64,000 nucleotides of DNA, taken from Acanthochlamys bracteata (taxonomy: Eukaryota; Streptophyta; Magnoliopsida; Pandanales; Velloziaceae). Under the pieces are notes generated by a model. The model worked only from the letters and a program-made list of their open reading frames with translations, was not told where the DNA came from and did no database searches. Position numbers and translations under genes: made by a program. Shown one piece after another: positions 13,501 to 27,000 of the stretch (positions are counted from its first letter, which is position 1; each line of letters starts with the position of its first letter). The stretch spans positions 14,699,001 to 14,763,000 of the forward strand of contig CM034126.1 of the NCBI GenBank assembly GCA_019914995.1, in the 5' to 3' direction.

Positions 13501-14764
13501 AAGAAAGACCTTGATTAATTAGCTACCCTAATTAATAATCTTTATATTTCCTTTTTGACGGATCGTGTTCTTAGAGTTAAATGAACTAAAGCTAGCCTAC
13601 TTAAAAATTTAATTATATCAACTCTTACGTATGAGGGGTTGTTTTGACCAGCATGCGATGAAACATCAAGAACACAAATGTTGTGTAAAAACTTTTTGAC
13701 TTCTAGTATTACTTACTATTCAAAGTTTTAGAACTTTCTATTGAATACAACGAAATGCAATGCATGTTGTTTAATGCTGACAACTGTTTTCAAGCAATTT
13801 TCCCACAATTCACTAGTTTTGCTGAGTTTGTTGAGACTCTCTTTTCTCAAAGTCAGAAATTAAGAATAAAAGGAATAATTTTTAGAATGAAATTTTCATG
13901 TTCAAGTAGGAAATGCATTCTGTTCTTTGTCAAAAGATTTTTCATCTACAAACTCTCTTATTTGTTAATAAAATTTGAAAATCAACATAACATATCTATG
14001 AGAAGGAATTTTTATTAATTTGACAACCCCATGAACAAAGTTAAATGAGTGAATTCCATTTTGGTATTAGTGTGAGATTTTTTTTGGTGTTTGTAGGTGA
14101 GCAATTGGCATCGATTGGAGCAGAAGAAGACGAAGATCCAATTCCTCCTCTACATCACCATCACCCACTTCTTGGTACTTCTACCAGCAACCGAACAGTA
14201 TTTTGTGTCGTTGTTGTTTTGAGTCGAATCACTGAAATTAAATGAGTCATCTAGTCAGAGCTAAGAGACAGTTTCTATTTGAAACAATTTCCAATTACCA
14301 AATCTAAAATTTTCAAATATTTTTTTATAAATTAAAATAAAAAATATTATTTTTGTATTATTTATAATTTAAAAATTCTTGATAAAAAAATTTGAATTCA
14401 AAATATTAATAAATATATCATTAAAAGACACATGAGTTCCAGCTATTTTTATTTTTTGATAATTAAAATTTGGAAAAAATTTTTGCTACTTACTTTTTGT
14501 AATCCTCTATTTTCTCTCTCTTCTTCTCGAGCAAAGAGATAGGTAGAACAGAAGAATAGTGAGGAGGGAGAGTGTGCATTGTGCGCAAATCTGTGTTTTC
14601 GTTCAGATTAAGAGAATATTTTTATTGATTTAAACTAATTTTATGAAATTAAAATTTTAAAATAATTGAAATATAAAATAAAAATTTGAATTAAAAATCT
14701 GATTAAAAAATAAATTTACTATAATTTCTAGTAGAGAAGAAATAAGAAAAGTTGTTATTTTTAT
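10560..14764. other. Intergenic spacer upstream of the ARF gene
   Basis: No coding region could be supported. ORFs at 10660-10884, 13031-13264, 13755-14018 and 14045-14245 have skewed composition and no family resemblance. The stretch holds an (AT)n repeat (12191-12211), an imperfect inverted repeat (12390-12433), a T-run (about 13119-13135), and an AT-rich MITE-like block (about 14290-14730). The CT-rich bases at about 10590-10635 look promoter-like, but nothing coding follows them. Confidence 0.4.
12191..12211. repeat. (AT)n microsatellite
   Basis: About ten AT dinucleotides following a short G-run. Simple repeat, possibly polymorphic. Confidence 0.85.
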
Positions 14765-15842
14765 TGTGTTAGATCTGCTTGACTCTGTGAGAGAGAAAGA
14801 GAGAGATAAAAAGGGTGTAAGAATAAGAAACCTTCTTTGGTTAGACAGAGAAGACTACCTTCCTTTTCTCTTTTTTCCTTTCTTGTTCTCACACTCTCAG
14901 AACAAAATAAACTTTTTCTTTCTTCGCTCAGTCTCTCTCTTTCATATCTCCTTTATTATTGAAGACGACACTGATCTGTCTCACTGATACAAGCTTAACT
15001 GAATTTGGGGGTGGTTGCTTACTCCCAGTCCAGTGAGAGTCTTCATTTCCCGGGATTTTGAGCCATGGGTGAGGAAAAAAGTCTAATCTTTGGGGGGTTT
15101 GAAACCGCTCTGTTGAATTGAGACCAGTTCAGATGTTCTTGAGCTGATTCTGAATGTGGGTCTTCTTCTTCGCCATCTCTATTGTAGAGTGTCGGATGAT
15201 GATGAGATTTATCCTATAGATAAATTAGGAGAGAGGTGTTAGTCTTTGTTTTGGGGTTTCTTGAAATCTTGTTAGTGAGGTTGGGGTTTTTGCTGAGATT
15301 CTAATTCTTTTCCTGAGAAATTTTTTCTTGAATTTGGAGTCTTTCTTCTTCACTGTGCTGCAAGAACGCTGAGCTCATCAGAGAGATGCTAGCTGTCATC
15401 TAGTTCTCCATATATCAAGGTATTTAGATCCGTTCAATCAAGTTTGTTCTTCAGATGGTTTTTCTTGTGATTTTTTTTAAATTTTAGTTTTTCATGTACT
15501 TTTCTATAGCTTCTTGTCTTGTTGCTTCACAATTCCAACCGTATGCTTCCATATGTTGTCTTTTGGTTCTCATATATGTTCATTACCCATGGCAGGATCT
15601 CCACTGGTTCAGGTTCTTGCTGGGATGTTAGATTTGGCGTGCTATCTTCTGTAGAGGTAAGAAACCTTCAAACACTGTGTAGTCAGTGGCAAATAGTGTC
15701 TGGTGAATTGAAAAATGTCATCTTTTGTAATCTTCCGGCTTCGGATTAGTCAAATATGTGATCTTTTCCCTCTGAAAACACAGATTACTTGGAGAAAATT
15801 GCGGATTTGCTGATAACTTTTACTGATTCGACAAAATAATCG
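14765..15842 (+). promoter_or_regulatory. Promoter-proximal region and spliced leader of the ARF gene, with upstream ORFs
   Basis: CT-rich core-promoter-like sequence (14800-14990) is followed by a long leader. Splice consensus suggests two leader introns: 15420-15595 (CAAG|GTATTT ... GGCAG|GATC) and 15657-15783 (AGAG|GTAAG ... CACAG|ATTA). The inferred exonic parts contain several short upstream ORFs. These include 18 codons at 15065-15121 in a strong GCCATGGG context, about 22 codons beginning near 15154, a five-codon ORF near 15388, and nine codons in the small exon 15596-15656. Such uORFs usually lower translation of the main frame. Transcription start and splicing are inferred from sequence alone. 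Confidence 0.55.
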
Positions 15843-18580
15843 ATGAAGGACGCAGACAAGTGCTTAGACCCACAGCTATGGCATGCTTGCGCCGGCAGCA
15901 TGGTTCAAATGCCGGCCGTTAACTCGAAAGTGTACTACTTTCCTCAGGGCCATGCCGAGCATGCTTTAGGGCTGGTTGAATTTAACCCTTCTGCCCGAAT
16001 TCCGACGCTTATTCTTTGCAAGGTCACTGCAATCAAGTTCATGGCAGACCCAGATACTGATGAGGTTTTTGCAAAGATGCGGCTCACTCCTGCCAGGTCA
16101 AACGAACCTGATTACGGAGATGAAGATGCCACATTGTCCCTCGGCGGAGCCACGGAGCAGGACAAGCCTGCGTCTTTTGCTAAGACTCTGACGCAATCTG
16201 ATGCCAACAACGGGGGTGGATTTTCCGTTCCGCGCTACTGTGCTGAGACAATATTCCCCAGATTGGACTACTCTGCAGATCCTCCGGTGCAGACAGTGCT
16301 TGCGAAAGATGTCCATGGCGAGATTTGGAAGTTTAGGCATATATACAGGGGCACACCTCGAAGGCACTTGCTTACTACCGGGTGGAGCACGTTTGTCAAC
16401 CAGAAGAAGTTGGTTGCTGGTGATTCAATCGTGTTTCTGAGGACTGAGAATGGTGATCTTTGTGTTGGAATTCGGCGAGCCAAGAGAGGAGTTGGTATTG
16501 GTCCGGAGCAACCCTCCGGTTGGAATTCTCCTGGTGGGAATGGGTTACCGGGTTACGGAGGGTTCTTGGCTTTCTTTAGGGAGGAAGAGAGTAAGTTCAT
16601 GAGAACGAATTGCAATGGCCCAAATTCAGGTGGTAGTATAAGCGGAAGAGGGAAAGTGAGGGCTGAGGCTGTAGTTGAGGCAGCTACTTTAGCGGCAAAT
16701 GGGCAGCCCTTTGAGGTTGTTTACTACCCAAGGGCTAGCACACCAGAGTTCTGCGTGAAAGCAGCGTCAGTGAGGGCTGCCATGAGGATCCAGTGGTGCT
16801 CTGGGATGAGGTTTAAGATGGCTTTTGAGACAGAGGACTCCTCCAGGATCAGCTGGTTCATGGGAACCATATCCGCGGTGCACGTTGCTGATCCCGTAAG
16901 GTGGCCTTGTTCACCTTGGAGGCTTCTTCAGGTATTTTTCTTAGCACCTTTAATGTACTTTGAGAAAGTTAAAATTTGTAAGATCTAGTAAAGTTGCTCC
17001 TCTTTCCCGAATATGGCTGAGGTCCCTGCTCTGCTGTATTGGGTGTAATTTCTCATCAGGTCTAGCGTATCAGAGGAGTTACATATGCTTAAGATGTTTT
17101 CTGATAGGTTTTGATTCTGTCTAATTGTGAACTCTCGGTTCTTTGGGTTCTGTTTCTAATGTTCGATAATTGTTTTATCATATGAACTGGTGAGATCTTT
17201 TCCTTTCAGGACATCACATATGGGAAATCTTTTCTTTCACATAGTTTTTGGCAGTTTAAGTTTATTGTTAGTTTTCTTTCTTGTATCCAAGTACTGCAGG
17301 TATTCTTGTTACATAAGCCAGCACCTTAAACATGCTCACAGATAATGATGATTATTAAAAAATGCAAACTTCTAAAGCTCTTATGTACTTGATTGTTGGG
17401 ATGAATTTTAATTATGTATTCGCTGCCTTTTCAGGTTACATGGGACGAGCCAGATCTCTTACAGAACGTGAAGAGGGTCAGTCCATGGCTAGTAGAGCTG
17501 GTCTCAAACATGCCAGCCATCCACCTTGCACCCTTTTCATCACCACCGAGGAAGAAGCTACGCATCCCGCAACATGATTTCCACCTTGATGGACAAATCC
17601 CAACTCCGGTCTTCTCCGGGAACCCCCTTGGGCCCAGCAGCAGCCCCTTGGGCTGTCTTCCCAACGGCACTCCTGCAGGCATACAGGGAGCCAGGCATGC
17701 TCAATTTGGTTTATCTTTATCAGATCTCCACCTCACCAAACTGCAGTCGGGTCTGTTCCACGCTGGGTTCCACCGCTATGGTCATGCAGCTCCAACTTCA
17801 AGGATCTCCACCAGCCTGATCATCGGAAACCCCGACATACCTGAGAACATTTCTTGCTTGCTTACTATCGGCACTCCTGCACAGAATGGAAGAAAATCGT
17901 TCGATACGAAGACGCCACAGCTTGTTCTATTTGGGCAGCCGATACTCACTGAAGAGCAGATTTCACAGAGCAGCTCCGGGAACAGTTTGTCCGACGGAAA
18001 TCGTGAGAAGACGGTAGAAAATTCATCTTGTGACCGCAAATCTAGTGAACTTGGTTTGGAGACAGGACATTGCAAGGTGTTCATGGAATCGGAGGATGTG
18101 GGGCGTACCCTTGATCTTTCAGTTCTTGGGTCCTATGAGGAACTGTATGGCAGGCTAGCTGAGATGTTTGGAATTGACAAATCAGAGATGCCGAGTCATG
18201 TAATGTACCGTGATGCTATGGGTGCTGTTAAACACACTGGAGATGAACCATTCAGGTGCGACATAGTTCTCTCTTTCCTTCTACCAGTTTCTTTGTATGG
18301 ATGGTACTTTGCTGTTGGGTTCACTGTAATTCCATGTATCATATTTCTCTTGCTTGTGATTTAGTTTCTTCTGTGCATCTGAAGTAGCTGCTTTGCCTTA
18401 TATTCTTTTACCTAAGAACAGCTGCTTGGTTGGAAAGGACAGTGTACATCTTTTCACTTTTTGTCTAGTCACTAATTATATATACATATTTCATTGTGCA
18501 GCGAGTTCATGAAGACAGCACGGAGATTGACGATTCTGATGGATTCAAGCAGCGACAACGTAGGTAGAATAGGGAGCTAA
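15843..18580 (+). CDS. ARF10: Auxin response factor, ARF10/ARF16 class (miR160-targeted)
   Basis: Three coding exons, 15843-16931, 17435-18255 and 18502-18580, join in frame into 662 residues. The N-terminus KDADKCLDPQLWHACAGSMV is typical of ARFs. The B3 DNA-binding domain spans about residues 112-215 (FAKTLTQSDANNGGGFSVPR through GIRRAKR). The ARF/auxin-response domain follows at about 280-365 (PFEVVYYPRASTPEFCVK). The middle region is rich in Ser/Pro/Gly rather than Gln, which suits a repressor ARF. A PB1 domain runs from about 576 to 655 (CKVFMESEDVGRTLDLSVLG and DEPFSEFMKTARRLTILMD) for ARF and Aux/IAA interaction. The protein binds auxin-response elements in the nucleus and represses auxin genes. 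Exon 2 carries the miR160 site that marks the ARF10/16/17 clade, and ARF17 is excluded because the PB1 domain is present. The short C-terminal tail ends soon after PB1. The convergent SAPS gene lies 2.4 kb downstream, as in Arabidopsis. Confidence 0.95.
17677..17697 (+). promoter_or_regulatory. miR160 target site
   Basis: Twenty of 21 bases are complementary to the canonical plant miR160. The only mismatch is the first base of the site, which faces the miRNA 3' end. The site encodes part of GIQGARHA (about residues 445-452), the conserved location in ARF10/16/17. Cleavage would be expected between the bases facing miRNA positions 10 and 11. Confidence 0.93.
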
Positions 18581-21027
18581 CAACGTGTAACAGTTTGAAT
18601 GAGCAAGTGTGTTGTTCAGTAACAAACGGCATCGTTATTCAGGAGTATGTAACTCCGTGTACTGTGTTTTTATCAAAAGACAATTTCTCTGGAGTATGTA
18701 TTTGATAATGTTGTTTTAACTACTTAAGGAGGGATTTGTGTGACGCCTGTCTCTTTGTTAGCTTTTGCATCACTCTCTGTGGTCCTTCTTCTTGATTCGT
18801 TCGGTGAAGTCAAGTAGCATCGATTATAATATGCTTTATCGTCTTTAGTGAAGACTAGTAACCCTTGCCTTTTCCGTTAAACAAGAAGGTCTATCTGTCA
18901 GAGGTAGCTTTTTAAAGGCAGTATTCATCTGACGAGAAATACTCAAAAGGAACCGGAAACGAGAGAAGGCTGGACTGGAGATGAATTGCTCCTGATGATG
19001 ATTCGAATAACGAACTGGCAAAAGTTAAATATCAACTGTTGCTATCGACATTTTTATTTACTAGGGCTTCGAGATACGAGATCATTGATTGTTTGCCTGT
19101 TTCTTTGAGCAAAACCATTAATGTTCTTCTTCCGTCTTGATGCAGATTATCTTAATTGCTTCCTGCGTGCCTTTTTTACCAATTAAAACTTGTTCAGTTT
19201 CTATTCCTCGATGAGCTTTATGTCTCTGGACTTCGGGTCACAGTGTTCGAACGATTGCTTCGTTACGGTACCATCACTGTGATATTCGCAGCAATTTAGT
19301 GTCTACCATATGTCGGTGCAGAATATGATGGAATTATTTTTTCACCAACTTATTACTCAATCACTGGCATGAGTCGAGTATACATCGTTTGTGATATGAA
19401 TAAAGGAATTTGCCTAAATTAGTCTGCATATCAGTAGAAGTTAAGACAGCGATGTGTCAACTTTGTTTGGTCAACTTCATTGGCAAAGATTTTGCCTCAA
19501 CAATTATTCATTTGCTGTTTGTTTCATATAAATTGTTCCCTTTTTTTTCTGATTTGAATCTGTATTCTTATGTATTATATATCTTGCAGACAACTGACAA
19601 ATCTTCATTCATATATTTGTTTTTGTTTCGTATTCTTACAGAGAAATGGAACGACAAGAAAATGAAGAGGAACCGTTGGGCGTATATAAGAGAGAACTCA
19701 TTAAATTAATTGAAGTGTGAGCGGGGAGGCCGGCACAAGGCAAGGAGGATCTCAGAGTCAGCGCAGCACACATTCTCCGGCCACGTGATAACACGACGTC
19801 AGCGTTATTCTTCTCTTCATTTTTTAGTCGGGCCGCGTGCCACGGCGTCTGAAAGGAAGGAAGCAGGCCTCACCCGTTGTTTGGCTCTCCCTGTTAAGAG
19901 GGAACGGAAAGTTTTTGCCTCCAAGTCCAATCCAATGAATGGCATAGCATCCATCGACAAGTAGGGGTGACTAGCTAAGCTACAATTAAAAATCTGATTA
20001 CGTTGATCGATAAATTATTGAGCACACGCACGCCCGCATGATCCGAGAAAGAAATTAAGAAACCACATGCATCGTCCGTGATATGAGTTAAGAAAGTTTG
20101 ACCCATCTTGTTTTTATGCAAGCTATGTATGTATGTTATGTACATAGTCCCAGACAGAACAGAAGAACACAATTTTAATATTATTGTAAAGTCCATCCAT
20201 CCACCTGCACACCAGTACTAATCTTATGACCAAAGGAAAGAATCGAAAGTTCTTCTTCCTGATCCTACCTACACCAGCTTCTGGATAGCTGTAGTAAGCC
20301 TGTAACAAACAACTATTTCATAGCATTTTTTCTCCGAAGTAATTGAATGCTAATCGATAATCCACGCTCTACTCACTGCACTTCATGCCTTGGTTTCACT
20401 TCCATTTTCTTTTATTTCAATTTAAACTAGCTATTTAGTAAACACCATCCATTTAATTAATTTAATCAAACTTCTTCAATTAAGCCACCGCCACCTATCT
20501 TCGACTTTCTCATCACATTACTTAGCACATCAATCGACGAATTAATTAATTGATTAATAATAAAAACCTTCGTCTCGTCTCGCTCGCCGGTTTTCCTTTC
20601 GTCATCTCTTCTCTTCTCGTCTAACTCACCAAGTCACCATTCGACTCGTGAATGAATGAATAAATGAATGTCTGCTCTGGTTTTATATCTTCAATTTACC
20701 AAAACGCTAAGAAAAACAATAATTCAGAATAAAACATCTATAACCTTCAATTAAAAACAAATTCTTCAAAACAACAAGTCAAACAACTAATATAGATGCA
20801 ACTCACCACGGGAGAAAACACATGCAAAACCTTCGTAAGCTGCCAGATAAATGAAAATTAGAGCGAAAAGGGTACATCATCCTTATAGAAAACCAAAAGC
20901 ATAGCTAGGACAAAATAGTGTAGTACATTTAGCTTCATGACTGCTGCATGCCAGAATTTTGATATCAACTAATAATCTACAGGCTGCTGTCAGAAAGAAT
21001 GATACATAATCACATTAGTCAATGTAG
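18581..21027. other. Convergent spacer between the ARF and SAPS genes
   Basis: Contains the 3' flanks of both genes. No gene was recognised; ORFs at 19410-19709 and 19710-19964 have no family resemblance. A GC-richer island at about 19680-19880 holds a TATA-like TATATAAGAG (about 19684), a G-box CACGTG (about 19783) and a GACGTC (about 19796), so it could be a cryptic promoter. The rest is AT-rich. Confidence 0.4.
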
Positions 21028-24000
21028 TCATTCCTGAACCATACCAACCTCTGGTTCAACTCGCCAGGAATTCTTATCATTGAACTCAATCATTCCACTT
21101 CCATCCTCACGTTGCTTTTTAATATCCCATTTCAAATGTCCTTCCGTTCCCTGGCACAAAACTCTTCCCATGCTATCCAGCTCCCCGCCAACAAACTCAG
21201 CATCCTCTTCAAACAAAGATGCAGTTTGCTTTTCTGCCTCCTCCATTCCTGATTTAGCAGGATCTGATGCTTCTGATGCAGCAGAAGGCACAGCAGAAGG
21301 CTCACTTATCATGGAACCAGATGGCTCTCCCCATGCAACCCATTCAGGCAATTGTTCGTCATCGAAAAGATCCTCACTATCATCTCTTGATTCAAACTGA
21401 AAGAGCTGTAAATGATCTGGACTGCTTGCTTTGCCCATATCAGATGAGAACTGATTCGTGAACATGTCGGTGTCAGTGGGCAAACCTGCAGTTGATTCAT
21501 TCGAACCATACACATCCAGAGAGGTTCCACTCTCTCCTATCACTTCCCCTTCTTCGTTAATCTGGTGGCTGCTAGGAGCTCCATCAATATTGACAGTTTT
21601 CATCCTACCATAAGTGGATGAGGTGGACGGATCTTCATCTGCAGTGTTGTCTCGGAATGCAAACCAATTGGAATTTGTGAAAAGAGAACTGCCATAAAAT
21701 AGCACAAGACCCGTGAAGTTTTCACAGCAAATCAGGAAATAGCAAAGATAAAAGTCTTACGGAATAATAGATGATAATAAATTAAGAAGTTACCTTTCAC
21801 TGTCTTCTCCAAGCCTCAACGATGAAATGACTGCTTCAGCAGATTCATCGTCAAAGTGTGCAACCTAATTTATCATTGAAAGAAGTAACTAAGTGAAGCA
21901 ATTTTGTATTATTTATTATTCATTCTGGCTGTACTACAAAAGCCATGTATCTTAGGTGGACCTACTAAAGATAACTAAGGTCTCAGGGAATACATACAAG
22001 AATATGAAGCTAGCCATAAGCCATACTGTGAGATCTGCCGATCTAATTCAATATATCAGATTACTGGAAGAAGAATAAGAAATGTAGGAAACCCTCTAGA
22101 TGTATAGCTAATTAGAATAGCTCCAGAAGTTTCCAAGTACTATTTTTACCGACTCATGTTTCTAAAATAATATCACAACAAAGTAGGTGAAATAAAAAGA
22201 ATCTCCTCAAGTGCAATATTTACCTAGGAAAAGATGGTCAACAAGTACAAATTCGAGGTACCATCATGTATAGAGGTGAATGACAGTTCTGCGGCACTCT
22301 TAATATTGTTACAACCTACTGGACCTTTGGAAATGCAAATACTCCAGAGCTGGTACTTTTACAATTCAATTTCATTTTTGTGTATATTAGCAGCCTATGT
22401 TTTAAAGCCAAAAATTTTATAACGTCTGGCATAAAGTATGAGGCCACGTAAAATTTGCAGAGGTATAATTACCATATGCGATCATACTTGCACCCCACAC
22501 CATAAACTTACTTGACGAAAGGGAAACATACATTGGGCTTGCGGAAACTTCTATAACAAGCGCGGGTATAACTTGGTTAAGCAAAAATCTAACAGATTCT
22601 CTTCCCTAGGCCATTTTATGTATACAAAAACAGACAGTGCGCTTGCCAACATGCTACATATTAGACGCCTTCAAGATTATATTGCAAATAAAGTTCCATC
22701 TAAACTACACATATAAGCTAAATGATCCAAGATGTGTTTGAATATGAAAACAAAGGACTTTGAGCAATGGAAAAAGGAAAATAACAGTCACCTGCTCCGC
22801 ATCATCATTCTGATAGTATCTAAATGCCTGACTTAAGTTACTTGCTAATGCCCCTGCATCATAGTCTCTTTCTTGGAGCTCTTCCTCATCACTATCTCTT
22901 GGCCTTTCTTGCAACTCAGTCGGGCGGCTGAAAAAATTAGGAACTCGCCCTTTTATACCATAAACAAGTAATAACCCATGCTTCTGGTTTATAATGACTA
23001 CTAACATATAACCTTAAAGCTAACAAGTCTACATCCAACATAATAATGTAATTACTTCTCTAAAATTGACTTTCTTAGGATAACACAAGGACAAAAATGA
23101 GAACTAGATGCATCCACACAGAAGTCAAGAAACAACTGATGTTCTTGAAGAACTGAAATGCTTCTTCATGACACTAAAAAAACCTAGAAATGATAAACAA
23201 GGTTGTTTTGCAATAATTGGAGAAGTACCCACCCGCAGACCCAATGATAAACATTCTCCACCGTATTACGTTCATGAAGAATATTGGCTTGCCAATCAGC
23301 CCATTCAGCATTTTCCTATAAATTAAAGGAAGTAAGCTACACGATTATAGTTATAAAGTCAAGTATAGGATAGTCAAGTGGAACTCACTTGTCGCAATGC
23401 TTAGCAACAAGAAGAAACTGTCCAACATTTCAGTATTTATAAAAAGCATGATACAAATATAGGCCTACGACAATGCTAGTCCAAGTATACTATCAACTCT
23501 TCAACTAGCAAGCTCTAGCAACCATGAAACCAAGCTGCTATTAAAAAATATAATGTAAAATGTAAACCATATACAACAACAGCAACCAAGCCTCATTCAA
23601 CTAAAAGGCTAAATGGATCCTATTGCGCCATTCTACTCTATCTAAAGCAATATCTTCACTCAAGCCACAAACAAATAAGTCATTTTGCATGGTAGCCAAC
23701 CAAATCTTCTTAAGCCTTCCCCTAAACTTAAACCATATGATCTAAATACAACGAGCACAACCTATGTATAAATAGAGAGCTTCAACATGAGGCAAAAATC
23801 AGGTAGGTTTTGGGCTTGTCATATATGGCTCATCATGCCAATTTTCAACTGCAACCGGTCCAGCTAGAACTGCCTTTCCAAATCTTCCTCCACACTCTTA
23901 CTTGGTTCGCATACTTTGCTAGAGTTTGTACTAGGCATGAATATTGACACTGGATACTGCCACACAACTAGGAGAGCTCATATCTTTTTATATACACAAA

Positions 24001-27000
24001 TTGAAACACATCCTACCACAAACTACTACGATACATGAGTCCCACAATTCTACCCCTTCACAATGAGTGGCTAATGGACAAGAAAAAACCCAGGGATCCG
24101 CAAACTGATATTGCACTAGATAACACCTGCTACTTGCTGGGTGATTGAAATACATTCTCAATCAGGTCAACTCAACATTCAGCACCCAACCGCTGAGCTG
24201 ATATTGCTGCTACTATTGACAGCAAAAGGGTATGGAGAGGACTTCTTCAGAAAATAGAGCATCTTATTCTCTACAGGTACTCCACAAGCATTACCACATA
24301 AGGCTTGAAATATGAAATTTATAACAACTATTCTGCAAGGTCTTTTTTACAGTGCATTTGTAGATAATACTCCATTTTCTCTTGTAAATAAAGCTTTCTT
24401 CTGTTTTCATAATCATCCTCTATATGAAGAAGTTTATGAGCATGCACATGAGAAACCAGTTGGAGAAAGAGAAAGAATGTCAAAAACCTGCAAAAAGGCC
24501 AGAATAAATTCATCTTTACTCCCCAGCTGGACAAGCTTGTTGGAAATCCTTGTGATGTGTCCAATATAACCAACACGGGGTCCTTTCCTTCCAGCAGCGG
24601 GCAAGGTAGTCTGTTCAGGTAAGAATAGAGGATTACCTTCTTTGCAGGTTATAGTTTCAAAAATAAGAACAGAGTCAAGTGAATAATATTGACAGATGTG
24701 CTAAAGTCTCATGCAAAACATGATGCACGATCAATACGCACCTTATTAGAACCACTCAAAATATTTGGGTTGCTTTCTGCCTGCAGGAATCTTCCAAGTA
24801 TATCTAAGTCACGAAACAAATGTTCAACAGCGCCAAGATGCTTGCTCTCTAGGCACAAGATTATGATTCTCTCTACATGATGATGCAATGCATTATTAAA
24901 GGGATACCTGTAACACATAACCGTAATCATTGATTAGCAAATCATGAGATAGACCTCAAATGACGAGGTTTATATCATGCAAGACCCTTACTCAAAGAAT
25001 AGGTCAACTATTCTGCGGATGGCACCATAGCTAACTAGTTCATTCGCAACAACGTTACCACCAGTTCCTAGCAACACCGCCATGAACTCCACAATCTAGA
25101 AATCCATTACAGGATTCAGAATTCAAATTGAAAGAAGTAGCAAACTAATAGATTGTGATTTCATAGATATGCCATCAAATACACAGAAAATAGAAGCATA
25201 ATATGCTAATGGAACCACACTCCATATATACACAATGGTCTCAAAGCCAACATAAATTATCTTATACCTTTAACCGATGCTTCCCAAGTGGAGATCTGAG
25301 CTCGCCGTAAGTGGTAGAGAGAATATTGCCATTAAAAGATACATCCAAGAGTTTAACCAAGTCAGCTGTAAAATAAGAACACGATAATGAAAGGAGTTCT
25401 TATGAGCTAGTTAGAATCAAGAGTTTAAGACAGTAAACTGCCTGATAAGCTATGACAAGCAGGAGCCAGGTTAGCCTTCCTATATCAGAAGCCAAAATAG
25501 GGTAAGTGCAATTAGTCAGATACTAATTCTATACATTAGTAGGCTTTAAAGGATGGAACCCCATTCCCAGAGAAGGCTTCATAAGATCTTTAAGTTTAGA
25601 TGCACAACCGAAACAAGGGAGCAAGGAGATAAAAAATACTATTTCAGGTGTTCTTATTACCATTCAAGATAAACTACTCAGCTGTTAATGGAAACAAATT
25701 CAAAACCAACAGAGTAAGTATAAATTGCTAAAACAACATACTAACTTACCCAATCTTTGAAGCATTGCTCCAACGATCTCAGGATCTATTGGAAAGGCTG
25801 GTTCATACAAATGTTGGCTTTTAATGGGATATAGTACAGCAGGTGAAGTTGTTCTTTTAGGGTCTAATACGCAAATTAAAAGGGAAAGTGAATGGACAAG
25901 AGCAGACTTAAATGATGCATCCTCCAAGCCATGATCAAATATTCTTGCAACATAGCTGCATAAGAAGAAGAAGAAAAAAAAAAGTAGAAGTTAAACGATA
26001 AAAGAATCAACCAAATTACAAGAATAAGAAAGTATTTCATTCTTCTTTTCCCCTGGTTTAGACCTCCACTTAATAGCTTGATAGAATTCAAATTAACGTT
26101 TGTGTCTATCTTGCATTTATTTAGCAAGACTTCCTTTTCTATTTTTCGCATTGAAACATAAAGAAACGAGATTTTAACCAATCCATTTCACTTATATAGA
26201 TGCTTGAATCCTAGAGGCAAGTCCTAAATTTACAATACATCACCTAGCAGAAATATAAAACCATTGAATTGTTTTAAAGGCTGCTAATGCATTATCCAAG
26301 CTCTAATCACACTGATACAGCTCTTTCAAGTGCTCCAACCATCCGATTCACTCAAGAGATAGCCATCCTGTCTTGCTTACTCAGCCTACTTATGTTTTGA
26401 CGCCACTAATGGTTCTCAATTGTGATTTTGACACATGCACTCGTGATGCTTGTATAATTTTATAGATACATTCAGCTTTGTATCTTATGCTTTTGTTGGG
26501 CATATAAAGTTGGCGCTAACCCTTCCAAGGCTGCAACTTTATACTGGCCAAAACTAGGGGCTAAATACGACAACGACACAATCAAATAACACGAACTGCA
26601 TAACTAAAGAAAGAAGCAGAGGATCACCTTGGGCTTGCAAGTTTGGATGCCAAAGCTGAAGGTCCATTTCGTACGATTGCTGCAAGGACCTCAGTAGCAT
26701 TGGCAAGTACTTCAGATGAGTCCTGAAATATTAGGGGTACTAAAATGACTACCAAGAAGTTTGATTTTCTCTCTTACATCAGGAAGAAAATAACGTGATT
26801 TCTTATACACATACAGCAAAGAAAGATGTCAAATGTTTTTATGTGAAAGCATCTAAAATTCCAAAAGAGGCAAAGAGCTTTTGCATGGTGAATTAATAAT
26901 GATGCGTCACATAACAACACCTGGAGTACAACATATTGGAATTGCCAATCACGATATCAGGTCAAATCAATTACGGATCCAGACATTGCTAAAAATCTTC

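Noticed and set aside
13755-14245. Two ORFs (87 and 66 codons) upstream of the ARF gene
   Set aside because: Low-complexity residues, no family resemblance, no promoter-like context.
19410-19964. Two consecutive plus-strand ORFs after the ARF gene
   Set aside because: No homology; they run across probable 3' flank and promoter-like sequence without splice signals.
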